Source of the DNA: Agapanthus africanus
Lineage: Eukaryota; Streptophyta; Magnoliopsida; Asparagales; Amaryllidaceae
DNA: 64,000 nt
Reading direction: 5' to 3'
NCBI GenBank assembly: GCA_030015575.1
Contig: JASDDO010000004.1
Location: 322,718,654-322,782,653, forward strand
The position numbers were made by a program, and so were the translations under genes. Of this stretch, positions 47,325 through 60,353 are shown piece by piece (position 1 is the first letter of the stretch; each line of letters starts with the position of its first letter). Below the pieces are notes generated by a model, which was given only the letters and a program-made list of their open reading frames with translations, did no database searches and was not told the origin of the DNA.

Positions 47325-49540
47325 TGTTAGTTATATGTATGCCCTATAGGCCATTACTGTACATTGGATGTATATTGTAGTGGATGCTTGGACATATATA
47401 GGTAGGACTTTCTTGCTCGACATGATAGTACGCTATCCGGTTGCACTTTATCTTAACATGTATACTTTCTGTCTCTCTGTTACATGTTGATAAAGCTCTT
47501 AGGATGTGTACTCGACTTCCAGGACTATGATGCAGATCGTACTAGTGGGGCCTGGGTAGTCCATGAGTACATCCTTCAATGTTCCTAGTCGTGGGAATAT
47601 CGAGACGGGGCATTGATATTCCAGAGTAGACTAGCGTATATCTTCTCGACCTATGTGATGGGAAATGGATGATCCCATATCCATTGGTGTTTGACATCAG
47701 AGATGGTATGCGGGTGCTCAGTGGAGACTGGGTACACTGAACGGACTCGCCGAGAACTCCCAGATGGTATTATACCTCACGTCAGATGGCAGTTCTCTGG
47801 TGACACTGGTACAGCTTAGTCTGTTGACCCGAGATCGTCATAGAGTCTTGTGTGTCTTCCACTGTGATTTGATTTCCACCCTACCACGGCTCTACTGAGT
47901 CGTGCAAACAGGTAGTTTTTGGGTACAGTCCCGATTCACATGGAGGCAATGAGCGATAGGAGGGGATTCGTCTCTCCCGGTATTGGGGGTTGATGTTGCG
48001 CTATGCTCGACTGGCCATAACTGGAAATCCCTGGCCAGGGTTGCAGTGATATACTGGTAAGAGTTATCAGTAGTTTCACGATTGTTATGGACCTCACGTC
48101 GGCATGACTTATCAAGCTATTGGGGTCTGACGTTTACCACCCCTAGGCGAGATATGCGACATATCAGACGAACAGACCGGACTGTACGGTAAGTGTTAGT
48201 GGATGGATTCACAGGAGTGTGAGCGGGCTTGCTCGTCGATCTTCTGATCGCTCAATACCCGGGTGGCCGTTACGTTTAGCAGACCGCTTGCGGCTTGTGG
48301 GTGTTTGATATGATCATCATCTGCTGTCGGCGTATTGACGAGTCTTTAGCGTCCTACACAGAGGTTTCTTGGCTCAAGCGAAACAAAATAGGAGCATATA
48401 TGAGATATGTGCGGGACCGAGAATAATACCAGTATGTGATACTGTATTCTATTCTCGTGATTTGTATCATCGGCAGGTTATATGTGATATAGCCGGGTTA
48501 CCGAATCAAATGTTGATTCGATACATTGATACACTTGATATTAGTCGGTTACATGCAGTATGACCGGATCATTAAATCAAGTGTTGATTTAATGATTCAA
48601 TGCATAATTATATATTTGATAGATTACTTTGCATTAACTAGTATTGGTTCACTTAAGATGGATTTTCTCACTTGATGTGCACATTGTATATATGATATAT
48701 TTTTGTGCACTAGTTTGTATCATGTTTGATGATGCATGCAAACTTGGGTATGTGTATGCTTTAAACCTTGTTTAGGTTAATGGTTAGGGTTTAGTAATCT
48801 TTTCTTAATTTCTTATTCATTTTAGTTATCTTTTGGCAAAAATGAAATGGTGGCAAAATTTGTTCTTTACTGAAGCTTCATGAAGCTTCTTAACTTTATC
48901 TACCATTTTGTTTTTTCCCTAACCTAACCATTCACCTAACCCTAGTTTATTCTCTACACTTAACCATGGTTGCTATATGATAAGATCACTTGATTTATTA
49001 TATTTAATCAATTGATTTTAAAATTCTTATCATATTCTTTTCTTCTTCTTCTTCTTCTTCAAGATGAAGAAAACCTTTGCTACCTTCAATGGTGACTTGA
49101 GAAAAAGAGTGAGAAATCCAAATCCAAAGTGAACCCACTTCCTATTTCTTCATCCACTACCACTTGCCATGTAGTATAGGGTGTTTTCTTCACAAGTTTC
49201 ATGACTTGGTGAAGTTGGAGCTTGATCTTGAGTTGCCTCGACGTAGATCATCTTCGGCATCGAAGTCGACGACCTAGCCCGATCTTTTCTCCGATGAAAC
49301 CACCGCGAGAGTCTAGGATTCCGATGGGTACAGCGGAGGGACGTCATCACGGAGCCAAGGAAGTGGAGGACCGGATCTACAAAGGTTGTAGTTTCCTTTA
49401 GCAATAAAGTTGTTTACTTGCTTGCATCGCTTATCCTCTAGTTACGATCTTGCTTAAGGTTACTTGGCACATAGGAAATTTTTGAATTGGCCATATTTGA
49501 TCACTTATAGAACCTCATGGGTGTTCCTAGGAACCTTACA
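47325..49540 (+). repeat. E7 5' LTR
   Basis: 2216 bp, TGTTAGTTATATG to GAACCTTACA, preceded by candidate duplication aagcc (47320-47324). Close relative of E9, more distant from E1 and E2 LTRs. The 3' LTR lies off the window. Confidence 0.92.
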
Positions 49541-49541
49541 G

Positions 49542-49554
49542 TGGTATCAGAGCC
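49542..49554 (+). other. E7 primer binding site (initiator Met tRNA)
   Basis: TGGTATCAGAGCC one base after the 5' LTR. Confidence 0.93.
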
Positions 49555-49742
49555 TAGCTAGAGCCTTAGGCGATGCGTAGACGAAGCTAGAAACCCGATC
49601 GAACCCCGAAACCCTAGATTTCACCACTCTCTGTACTTTTGTGAAAATTGTAGAATTTTGTAAATTAAAAATATGCAGAAAAATCAGCTGGGTTTTCTAA
49701 GAAATACTGTGCAAAACGAGCTTCTGAATCGTTCAAAGCGCC

Positions 49743-49783
49743 GCGGAACCGCGGCACGAGCATGGCTCGTGCGGCAGTTCCGC
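49743..49783 (+). other. 41-nt leader hairpin, E7 copy
   Basis: 19-nt arms around ATG; 17 of 19 positions pair. The inner stem GCACGAGC/GCTCGTGC differs from E1 and E2 but is perfectly paired. It lies 203 nt after the LTR. Confidence 0.85.
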
Positions 49784-51474
49784 AGCCATATGGTCACCTT
49801 TTTCATAACTTTTTGCACAGTAACTTCTTTCTTGCATTGCTGAGTTTTCTGGGAATTTTTAATGTTTACTCAAGAGTTGAGTTTTCTTGGTTGTTTTGGG
49901 GAATCGATGATTCGATCGGATTGTTTAGCTTTGTCTATATGTTTTTCCGGATAATTTTAGAATATGTTAAAAAGTTCGACCGGATATAAATACCCACTTT
50001 TTCCCCTGCCGGGAAATTTCCAATTGTTGGATTTTTCCGTAGTTTAATGACGTTCTAAGTAGTGCAAGTAACGCGATGGTCCCTCTAGAAGACAACAAAC
50101 CTTAACTCGATTATGTGACCGTCTTGAACTACCCTTTGAACCTTAGGGTTTGGGGCAGTACAGCGTGCCACATGTGAGGCGTTGGCTTGACCCTTCTACG
50201 GCTGGACCGTTGGTACTGCGGCATGAAGTGAATGTTTTTAAACTTATTTCATGTGTTGAGCTGTTTCGGAAAAACTTGGGTGTTCGATTGTTCGATCGGA
50301 AAGTTTAACATTTTCTATTTATCCGGAATGTGATACAATAATTGGAATTCACAAGTAGTTATGAAATAACTGAATGAATGTTATAAATCTAGCGGTTTAA
50401 TCTCGCTTGATCGGTTGCCACGGAATTTTGATGTGATCAAAAGTCCGTCGCAATCACGTAGCGTATGCGGATACTCGCCGGGTAAACTTAATAGACAGCC
50501 TCACCCCATAGCCCCGACCAAGTGACTGTAGGAGAACCCCGTCGCCGAAAGCATCCGTTCGGGTGCTCGCGGCAGCGGTGTTCCGCCTTGGTGCACTTCG
50601 TCGATGGCGTTGTGGGTGCGGCCGCCTACTGAAGTTTGCGACGAGCATTCGATCAGGATGTCGGGAATCTTGTTGAATTGCCCGACTTAATATTGAAAAG
50701 AGTTTTCGATAATGAGACTAAAATGCGGGGTTTATAATTGTTAGGCATGCGATGTCTAAGTATTTCATTTGATTAGGCATGCGATGTCTAAAGAGGTTGC
50801 GGATTCCAACTGTTGTAGTTTTACACTTTCTTTTCTGTGACCGTAAGTGTAATATGTGATATCGCCGGTTTCGTTGCTATATGTCAACGACAATTGGGAT
50901 GTGCATACTTACTTACGTTGATGACATGTGATGTTATGTGTTGCTGGATATGTTATATTGGATTGTCGTGTTTGAATAGCCGGGGTTTTTTTATGTGAGA
51001 TGAGTGTTTTTCATTTTCATTCATGTAAAAACTTGTATGTAATATTCTTTTATTGGGGCACTTCCAGGTTGCGGATGATGTCACCATTTGTATATTATTT
51101 ACTTTTCCACATTATGATAGACCCAAGGAGGGGAGCACAAGTAACCGGGTTCTAGGGTCCAGTGGGAGACCATCTCGAGGAGTCGAGTCCGGGTCTCCTA
51201 ACCCTAGAATTGGTAGGGTTGCTTGCCGCTCTCGTACGGGTCTAGGGGTATGGGATTGGCTATTCATCATGACCGTGGAATCCGTATTTTATACTGGCTC
51301 GTATTAAAAACAAAGACGTCCTAGTATATCCAATATTTCATATGATATTTTCTGCTGCGTTATCTGTGATGTGATCATGTGATTTGTTTAGATAGATATT
51401 GTATATAGTATATATGATATATTATATTGACGTTGCTTATGTTTTACACCCGCGCTAGCCCTGCCTCGCTCTGG

Positions 51475-51495
51475 CGTTAGTTACCTAACCTAACG
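51475..51495 (+). other. Leader hairpin CGTTAG/CTAACG, E7 copy
   Basis: A 6-bp stem with a 9-nt loop, matching E1 and E2 hairpins. Confidence 0.65.
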
Positions 51496-52494
51496 GTGCA
51501 GACGGGACATCGAGGCGAATGCGGATGGCATAAGCGTACGTTATACTTATCTGTGATGTTTAGGTGAACTTAAATGATGGGACATTCATTAATGAGATTA
51601 ATGAAAGAAAATAAACCTAATTGATGTTTTGGAATCGAATTTCAAAATAAAAACAGGTAACTACAGTTCTTGCTTTGCATCACGGTGTTCCTTGTAGAAC
51701 ATCCTGCACCTTATTCGATGAGGAAAGGACCGAGATCCCTTCACCGGGAGTGACTCCTTTAGCAATAACTGGCAGATGCTACACACTCGGTTTGTTTTTT
51801 GATTGCTTCTATAGTTTCTGCTTTGCACAGTGATATATACGATATATCCCGCACCTCATTCGACGAGGAAAGGGCCGACGATCCCTTCACCGGGAGTGAC
51901 CCCTTTAGCAAAACTAGAAAAGCCTAAAAAACACTCCATTTAAAAACCATTTGATTCCGCAACGAGATCAAGTTCAAAGCGTTAAAGGTTTTCTTAAAAA
52001 CCATCCGCAACCCTCCGTCATTTTATGTAACACCTTAGGATATGTTTAGTGAATAATTATATTTAAATAATGGTTTTTAACAAAAAGTTTACCAAATTGT
52101 GTTTTAAATATTTTTCCTAATTTAATAAATATTTTTCCAAAATTTTCCTAGGCTTGCACACACATGTGCATGTAAACTAGGATTTTTAAAATGAGTTCTT
52201 ACCATAATGAGTGACCGTGGTGGGATTAATCTTGAGGATTAAGTCTTATGGGTTTTTAAGTGAGTTTAATTAGTTAATTAAAAGTTACTTTAATTTGAAT
52301 TGTTATGGGTGTTGACTTGTGAGAGTGAGGGAGGGTGCATCATGGCTCAAGCCATGCTTGCATTTAATGAAGAGAGAGAAAGAGGAGGGGTGACTTTTGG
52401 GTGATGATTGTTTCCTTCTAAACTCTTTTTGTTTTTCTCTCAAAACTCTCACACACTCACACACACACACACTTACCTCTTCACACTCCATCAG

Positions 52495-52610
52495 CTGAAG
52501 CCAGAAGCAGCAGCAGCAGCAAACTCCACAGCAGCAACTGAAGCACAGCAGCAGCAGCAGGTATTCAGCAGCAGCAACAGCAAGCAATTCAACAGCAGCA
52601 ACTGCAGCTT
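52495..52610. repeat. CAG-rich microsatellite in E8 5' LTR
   Basis: Irregular runs of CAG with CAA and ACA. The 3' LTR block near 60829-60944 has one more CAG unit. Confidence 0.9.
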
Positions 52611-53039
52611 CTCCCCTTCACCTCTTCATCTTCCTTCAGCTCCCTAGGGTTAAGTATGAGGTATATTTCCTAAACTTATTCCCTAGTTGCTTGGTTAGAG
52701 TAGTTTTGCATCGGTTAGTGGTTTTTAGTGCGTTTTAGTGCGATATGAGGTGTTTAGTGGGAACCTTGTGCTAGTGTGGTGTGAATTGGTTTCAGTAGGT
52801 TGTTAGTGGGTTGTTGAGACCATATTAACCTAGTTTAACCCCAATTGCACTAAAATACCACCAGTTTCCCTAATTGATGCAAATTCATCGTATTTGTGCA
52901 AAACTGAGTTTTCTGGAACTGCTTTTGACTCGATGAGTTCAGATTGAAATTGAGGAGACTGCAGTGTAGTGGATAGGTGCTGATACCCCGGATTTAACCC
53001 GACCCCCAAATTCCTTCTTGTGGCCGCCAATTTCTTCTT

Positions 53040-53062
53040 TCTGGCCGCAATTTGCGGCCAGA
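53040..53062. other. Near-perfect palindrome in E8 5' LTR
   Basis: TCTGGCCGCAA and its exact complement around one base. The twin is at 61371-61393 in the 3' LTR. Confidence 0.85.
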
Positions 53063-55371
53063 TGGTAAGGGTTAGGGTTTGGTCATGTAGGTGTCTGCTA
53101 GTGTGTAGGGTTCTGTGATATATATATTTTTGTAAGTTTAGCTCTGTATAGAAATCTGGGACCAAATACCTGTTTTGCCGTTTTTCTAAACCTTCGCGAC
53201 ACGCGTGATACGTGAGTAGGTTTGGGGTTTCTGCGTATCGTGACGCGTCGGGGTAGTTTCAGGCGCGTGATCACACGTTTTAGCGTATCGCGCACACACG
53301 CGATTGGTTTGCGACACGAGTTTCTAGTTGAACCGTAATATCGCGTTTCTATGAAATTGAGCTTATGTGTGATATATGTTATGTGATTCTAGGTTCGCAG
53401 GCGAGTGAGACGGACGCTGCGAAGAAGGGCAAGCAAGTCGTCGGCTACACTTAGCGCGAGACTTCGGTGAGTAGATTTCACATCTACGGGGATATCGCCC
53501 GCATGGCGTTATGCGTCAGGGCTGATAGGACCTTATTATTATATATTGCATTTACCCCATGGACTGTCATCACATATTGCATTCCCTGCTGTATTTATAT
53601 ATATATGCTTAGAACTGATAGAACACTGCACTATTACTAACGATTTATGTTGCACGGGCACTATTTGCATGCTACACACACACCGTTAGTAATTGCCATG
53701 CCACACTCACTGTAGAGCTGCCATGATTATAATACTGTAGTTCATCGTACATATGATTGGTGATTATTCCTGGAAATTGGGAGCCGCATGACATCTTTAA
53801 GAACGGAAACTATTTTAAAAAGCGGTCTTCCCCTTATACCATACGATGGATTGATTTACATTGTACCTCGCATTGGATTTACTTATTGGTGTTGGATTTT
53901 CATGTGATTTCTGGTTTTGAGGACCGTGGAAGTATTTAAGAAAAGATGCACTATTTTGAAAAACCCGGTACCTCGTGATATGATATTTTGGTGCGTCCAC
54001 CACGCGTTTTCTCGGTGCTGAGACGTGTGCTTGAAACCCGATTCGAGGAGATGGATGATCCGTTTGCGGGTTCGTGGTGGACCCGGTATGGTACCCCAGG
54101 GCGAGAACGGTTTCGCTGTGCAGTAGACGGTGAGCCTGGCGGAGGGACCACTACCTACCGGTGATTGGTTGGACCTAGCAGTTGTCCGGAGGATACTGAC
54201 CAGAGTCGAGAGATGGATGCGGGATGATCTGTACTGCCGGGGCCGAGGGCCGATACCGCAGACGGAGCTCGTTGGCTGATCCGGACTGACGGAGCCCGAT
54301 ATATGAGGATTTGCGTGTTGATGCTGGACACAAGTATTTGATGATGTTTTGGGTGCCGATGTTGGGCACTCGTGATTTCTCAGAGGTTTACAGGATTTGA
54401 GGGCCGATGGGTGTGCCGGCGCCTGAGTTATTTGGGATTTGGGTGCAGTTGTGGGCACCGATTGTTTTCCACGTTGATATTCCGTGTAGATGTTGTTTAT
54501 CCCATGCTCAGCATTGATTACCATATATCTCATCCTGTAGTAATTTTACCTGATAGAGCATCTGCATGATTATTGCACACACTGCTTATCACGCATTGAT
54601 ATTATCTGCTGGCATTTGTTAGAGTAGCGCAGTACGTGCATGCTCGCGATTACCTTTATATGTTATCTCTATTCACGAGTTGGCAACTCACCCTCGTTGT
54701 GCCACAGTATTTGCAGGTTGCCCTCAGCATAGTCGCGACAGGCTGTCTTTTGCATCTTTTGGCTACAGATACCACCACAGTTGCAGTGAGAGCTGTTTTG
54801 CATTTAGGTGGGTTGTGGTATTCTGAGTACTTTTATTGTATCCTTTTTGTATCTAGTACTCTCCATCTACCATTTATGTACTGGACTTAGATACTGTGTG
54901 AGGACGATGATGTATATTTTGTATTCTGGTGTCGAGCTCATAGGAGCCGACTGTTTTTATATGCAGTTTCTATTCTGTGATATCTACTTATTGCTTATTC
55001 TTCGCTACGGCGTCGTATATTACTCTCGTGTTGTTGGTTTCCGCCGTTGGGCGTTATTGCTCCCGTTTAGGGATGTTTCATTTCATTACATTTCATTTCA
55101 CTTATATCCTGTTTTGTACCCGGTCTCGGGGCTACTTTTAAAAAGGAAATGTTGTCAAAATTATAAAATTATAACTCTTGAACTAAAAAGGATTTCTACT
55201 AAATTAATTAAATTTTCCTAGACATGTATGATTGTTTTCACAAAATGCTTTAATCACTCTTTATTTATTGGTTTTGATTTCTGGGTTCGGCTTACTTAGC
55301 CGCGTTACGCCTGTAGACGTTGCGTGGTTAAGTGCCGGTCACGAGACGAAACTCTCGGGTCGTGACAAAGT

Positions 55372-55382
55372 TGGTATCAGAG
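55372..55382 (+). other. E8 primer binding site (Met tRNA)
   Basis: TGGTATCAGAG, four bases after the 5' LTR. Confidence 0.9.
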
Positions 55383-55601
55383 TGTAGGTTTTACCTTCGG
55401 AGTGTAGGATGACCCTGGTATGATGGAGTAGGTAGCTGCAGCAGGGTAGCGTAGCGTGTGTATGTTCCGCGGCATACTCACGACACGGTACTCCGCCTAC
55501 GCGACCTTAGGACTTGTTGATTTAAATTCCTTCTCGAATACATACATTCCTGCGATTCGATTTCCGTGTTCTTATCGAATCCTAATTTTCTTTCAGCCAT
55601 T

Positions 55602-58600
55602 ATGCCGCCAAAGACTACGAGGGCGCAGAGAGCGGCCGCGAGGGCCGAGATTCGAGTTGACTCGTCCGAGACGAGGGCTGATCCGGGCAGTACATCGGTT
55701 GTACCCGAGCAGGCTGTTCCTGCCGTGATAGATCAGATCGCCACGCTAGGGGCTAGTATGCAGGAGATGCGCCAGACGGTGGGATCTAGCATGCAGGAGA
55801 TGCGCCAGATGATAGGATCGCTAGTTGAGACGCTTCGAGCTCAGCGACCAGAGGTAGCTCCACCCGTTCCGAAGACCGCGATGGTACCTACCGCACAGCC
55901 AGTTGCCCCTGCAGCCATGGAGGTGATCACAGTATCGCTATCAGAGTTCATGAGGCTGAAGCCTCCGGTCTTCACAGGCACCAATACAGCCGAGGACCCA
56001 CAGTCTTTCCTCGACAGGATGGCCCGGATATGCCGTTCCCTCAGATGCGCAGATACAAGATGGGTTGAGTTCGCGAGCTTTCGTCTGGAAGGTCTTGCGC
56101 AGAAGTGGTGTGACTCAGTTGAGAAGGGCAGAGCAGCAGGTCTTCCTCCTATGACCTGGACGGAGTTCGTGATAGTATTTCTAGCCCGTTTCCTTCCCCA
56201 GAGTGTTAGGGATGCCCGAGCACGCAGATTTGAGTCCTTGCGCCAGATGCCAGGGATAACAGTGGCAGAGTATGACGTGCTGTTTACAGAACTAGCAGTC
56301 TATGCCCCATATTTAGTGGCTACCGAGGAGTTGCGAGTCAAGAGATTTGTTCGAGGCTTGCTTACACCACTGTTCCTCGCGATCAGCGCGCAGCACTACG
56401 AGACCTATGCAGCAGCTGTAGACGCAGCCCTAGTAGTCGAGGAGCACCTTGCTGAGACTTCGGCAGCCCCAGAGCCGAAGAGAGTTCGTGCAGGTACATC
56501 GGTGCATAGACAGCCTTTTCGACGCCGTGACAGACACCTAGCAGGTGGCAGGGATTCGAGGCGAGTCCGATTGTTCAGCTCTTATCCCCAGGAGGGTCAA
56601 CAACCATTATCGGGATGTTTCCGTTGCGGGAGTTCTCATCATCGGGTGCGAGATTGTCCCGAGACACATCGGAGGGAGGCAGCAGCACCGCATGTTACGT
56701 TACCACCTTCACCACCCCAGAGGGCGTTGCCTGTTGTACCTACCGTTGCTCCGCGCCAGACTCATGCACAGAGAGGTCGTGGGCGTGGAGGAGTTCCTCA
56801 GAGGGGGCGAGATGACCGAGGCAGAGGGCAGTCAGTTACGGGTGGTGGACAGGCGCGGGTCTTTGCTTTGACACATCAGGACGCGCAGGCGTCCAACGCA
56901 GTGGTTTCAAGTATCCTTCCTGTTTGTACAGTTGATGCACACGTATTGTTCGATCCCGGATCCACGCACTCGTACGTATCCACACACTTTGTGCCGCGTT
57001 TGGGTAGAGAGTCCGGTGTGCTTGATCAGCCGCTTGTTGTGACCACTCCTGTGGGAGAGTCGTTTGTAGCTAGGCACGTGTTCCGATCCTGTACCGTCTG
57101 TATTGGCGAGAGAGAGTTGCCTGTCGACTTGATCCTTCTTGAGATGTTGGACTTCGACGTTCTTTTGGGCATGGATTGGTTAGCCACGTGCTATGCTTCT
57201 GTGGACTGCCGTGAGAAGACAGTTAGATTCTGCTTTCCCGGTGAGTCGGTTTTTGTTGTGTTGGGGGACCGTGGTGCCGCCCCTCACAGTGTGATTTCGT
57301 CTTTTCGCGCTGGACAGCTTTTGAGGAAGGGATGTCAGGGATTTCTCGCCTATGTTTGCGATGCTAGTGTTACTCAGGTTCCATTGAATCAGGTTCCGGT
57401 TGTTAGCGAGTTCCCTGATGTGTTCCCTGACGAGCTACCTGGGCTACCGCCCGAGCGCGACATTTCCTTCTGTATTGATTTGGTTCCTGGCACGGGGCCT
57501 GTTTCCATACCGCCTTATCGGATGTCCCCGGCGGAACTTCGAGAGTTGAAGGGTCAGTTGCAAGATTTGCTGGATAAGGGACTTATTCGACCCAGTGTTT
57601 GTCCTTGGGGTGCTCCAGTCCTGTTCGTCAAGAAGAAGGACGGCAGTTTGCGTCTGTGTATCGACTACCGCCAGTTGAACAGGGTGACAGTGTGGAACAG
57701 GTATCCTTTGCCGCGCATCGACGATTTGTTCGACCAGCTTCGGGGGGCAGGGTACTTTTCGAGGATCGATTTACGATCGGGCTATCATCAGCTGCGGGTT
57801 CGACCGGAGGACATTCCCAGGACAGCTTTCCATACGCGCTACGGCCATTATGAGTTTTTGGTGATGTCGTTCGGACTCACCAATGCGCCAGCAGCATTCA
57901 TGGACTTGATTAACCGTATTTTCCGGCCATATTTGGATCTGTTCATTATAGTCTTCATTGATGATATCTTGGTGTATTCCCGGAGTAGTGAGGAGCACGA
58001 GCAGCACCTGCAGATTACATTGCAGACCTTGAGGGAGCACCAGCTTTATGCGAAATTCTCCAAGTGTGCTTTTTGGCTGGACAGCGTGGACTTCTTGGGG
58101 CATGTGATTTCACGAGACGGTATATGTGTAGACCCGAGAAAGATCGAGGCCGTTCAGCGTTGGCCCAGACCCACATTGGTGACGGAGATTCGCAGCTTTT
58201 TGGGATTGGCCGGTTACTACAGGCGTTTTGTGCAGGACTTCTCCCGTATTGCTACACCGTTGACCGGGTTGACCCGGAAGGGAGTTCCCTTCGATTGGAC
58301 GGAGGAGTGCGAGCACAGTTTTCAGCAGCTACGGACTCGGCTGACGACGGCACCGGTGTTATCTTTACCTTCCGGATCGGGCGGATTTGTGGTCTTTTGT
58401 GATGCTTCTCGAGTGGGGCTGGGGTGCGTACTGATGCAGCATGACAGGGTGATCGCGTATGCCTCACGACAATTGAAGAAACATGAGCAGAACTACCCCA
58501 CTCACGATTTGGAGATGGCTGCAGTGGTCTTTGCACTTAAGATCTGGCGACATTACCTATACAGCGAGTCGTGCCAGATATTCACGGATCACAAGAGTCT

Positions 58601-60311
58601 AAAATATATATTTCAGCAGCGGGACCTGAACCTTAGACAGCGCCGATGGATGGAGTTAGTGAAGGATTATGACTGCGAGATCCGGTACCACCCGGGCAAG
58701 GCGAATGTAGTGGCGGATGCTTTGAGCAGGAGGCCCGGGAGTAGTCTATCTTGTTTGAGCACAGTACAGGGGCAGTCGTCAGCAGATTGGCAGATATTAT
58801 GCGACAGCCGGATACAGTTCGAGTTCACGCCGATTGGAGGACAGATAGCGCATGTCCGTGCACGCCCACAGTTGATCGATCGTATACGTGAGGCACAGCT
58901 CAGTGATGACCGATGTTCAGAGATCATGGTACAGATTGGACAGGGCAGATTTTTCGAGTTCGTGATCGATGATCAGGGGGTACTACGATTTGGAGTCAGA
59001 CTGTGCGTACCAGATGCTGAGGGACTGAGGCGCGAGATTCTTGAGGAGGCACATCGATCGGTATATAGCGTCCATCCCGGTTCCACCAAGATGTATCATG
59101 ATATGAAAGGTGTTTACTGGTGGGACGGAATGAAGAGGGACACTGCAGATTTCGTGTCGAGATGCTTGACTTGTCAGCAAGTCAAGGCTGAGCACCAGAG
59201 GCCCGCGGGAGAGCTACAGCCGTTACCCATTCCGGAGTGGAAATGGGAACAGATTTCGATGGATTTCGTTGTGGGTCTACCCAAGACTAGTCGGGGGTAT
59301 GACTCTATCTGGGTGATCGTGGATCGTTTGACGAGGGCGGCTCACTTCCTACCAGTGAAGACGACTTTCGGATTTACTCAGTATGCCCAGATCTACATCG
59401 ACGAGATTGTGCGACTACACGGGGTCCCGACATGTATTATGTCCGACAGAGGCACCCAGTTTACCAGCCGTTTATGGCAGCGGCTCCAGGAGGCTTTGGG
59501 CACTCGCTTGAGTTTCAGTATAGCATTTCATCCGCAGACCGACGAACAGTCAGAGCGGACGATTCAGACTCTCGAGGATATGCTCAGAGCGTGTGTATTA
59601 GATTTCAGAGGTAGCTGGGATCATCACTTACCCTTGGTAGAGTTCTCCTACAATAACAGCTACCAGGAGACCATTCAGATGGCACCGTTTGAGGCTCTCT
59701 ATGGGAGGAGATGCAGATCGCCCGCCTGTTGGACAGAGCTCAGTGAGTGCAATATCTTAGGGCCACAGATTGTTGAGGAGACGACCGCGAAGATCCAGTT
59801 GATTTGCGATAGGATGAGAGCTGCGCAGAGTAGGTAGAGATCTTATGCGGACCGTCGGCGGCGCAGGCTTGAGTTTTCTGTTGGCGACCATGTTTTCTTG
59901 AGGGTCTCCCCGATGAAAGGTGTGATGAGGTTTGGGAAGAAGGGGAAGCTCAGTCCCAGGTATGTAGGCCCCTTCGAGATCCTTGAGCGTGTTGGTGCAG
60001 TAGCCTACCGTTTAGCCCTTCCGCCCAGCTTTCCAGATGTGCACCCCGTATTTCACGTTTCGATGCTCCGTAGATATCTTCATGATCCTTCGCATGCGAT
60101 TCAGCACCCGACGATCCAGCTGGAGCGCGACCTTTCCTATGCAGAGCAGCCGGTGATGATCTTGGATCGACAAGTGAAGAAATTGAGATCGAAGGACATC
60201 TCATCAGTTAAGGTACTTTGGCGTGGTCAAAACCGTGAGGAGGTCACTTGGGAGACCGAAAGCGAGATGATGAAGACGTATCCCCATCCTTTTGAAGGTA
60301 CGTATAGTTAG
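55602..60311 (+). pseudogene. E8 gag-pol polyprotein region with chromodomain
   Basis: Likely start is the Met of [17 protein letters not shown] at 55602. Order: Gag capsid part about 55950-56500 ([18 protein letters not shown]), zinc knuckle [14 protein letters not shown] (CX2CX4HX4C) at 56616-56657, protease with FDPGSTHSY near 56950, RT about 57500-58210 with FIDDILVYS, RNase H about 58380-58730 ([13 protein letters not shown]), integrase from about 59030 with a zinc-binding part (CLTCQQVK) and a catalytic core ([11 protein letters not shown]), and a chromodomain about 60090-60300 ([16 protein letters not shown]). The chromodomain is thought to guide integration to heterochromatin. A short internal repeat SMQEMRQ lies in Gag. 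About one break is seen, so function is uncertain. Confidence 0.95.
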
Positions 60312-60340
60312 ATTTTTGAAATTCGGGGACGAATTTCTTT

Positions 60341-60353
60341 AAGGGGGGGAGAT
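60341..60353 (+). other. E8 polypurine tract
   Basis: AAGGGGGGGAGAT directly before the 3' LTR, following the chromovirus-type word GGGGACGAATTTC. Confidence 0.92.

Larger units (their letters stand above)
49555..52020 (+). mobile_element. E7: structured non-coding leader, before E8
   Basis: 2.5 kb without gag or other named coding. It holds the 41-nt hairpin (49743-49783), one GGCGGG module near 51210, a CGTTAG hairpin (51475-51495), two GGGAGTGAC(T/C)CC units (51665-51905) and a GGTTTT/AAAACC hairpin (51987-52002), in the same order as E1 and E2. Interrupted by E8 at tttta. Confidence 0.8.
52026..55367 (+). repeat. E8 5' LTR
   Basis: 3342 bp, TGTAACACC to CGGGTCGTGACA. It contains a CAG-rich block and a GC-rich palindrome (53040-53062), and blocks shared with E3 LTRs around 53940-54440. 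The 216-codon antisense frame inside recurs in the other LTR at the same offset and has no family. Confidence 0.96.

Noticed and set aside
53883-54533. 216-codon open frame on the - strand, repeated at 62220-62870
   Set aside because: Lies antisense in both E8 LTRs at the same offset, has low-complexity content and no family resemblance. Its persistence follows from LTR duplication.
54808-55221. 137-codon frame, repeated at 63145-63558
   Set aside because: Entirely inside the E8 LTRs, with a hydrophobic composition from T-rich DNA. Not a gene.
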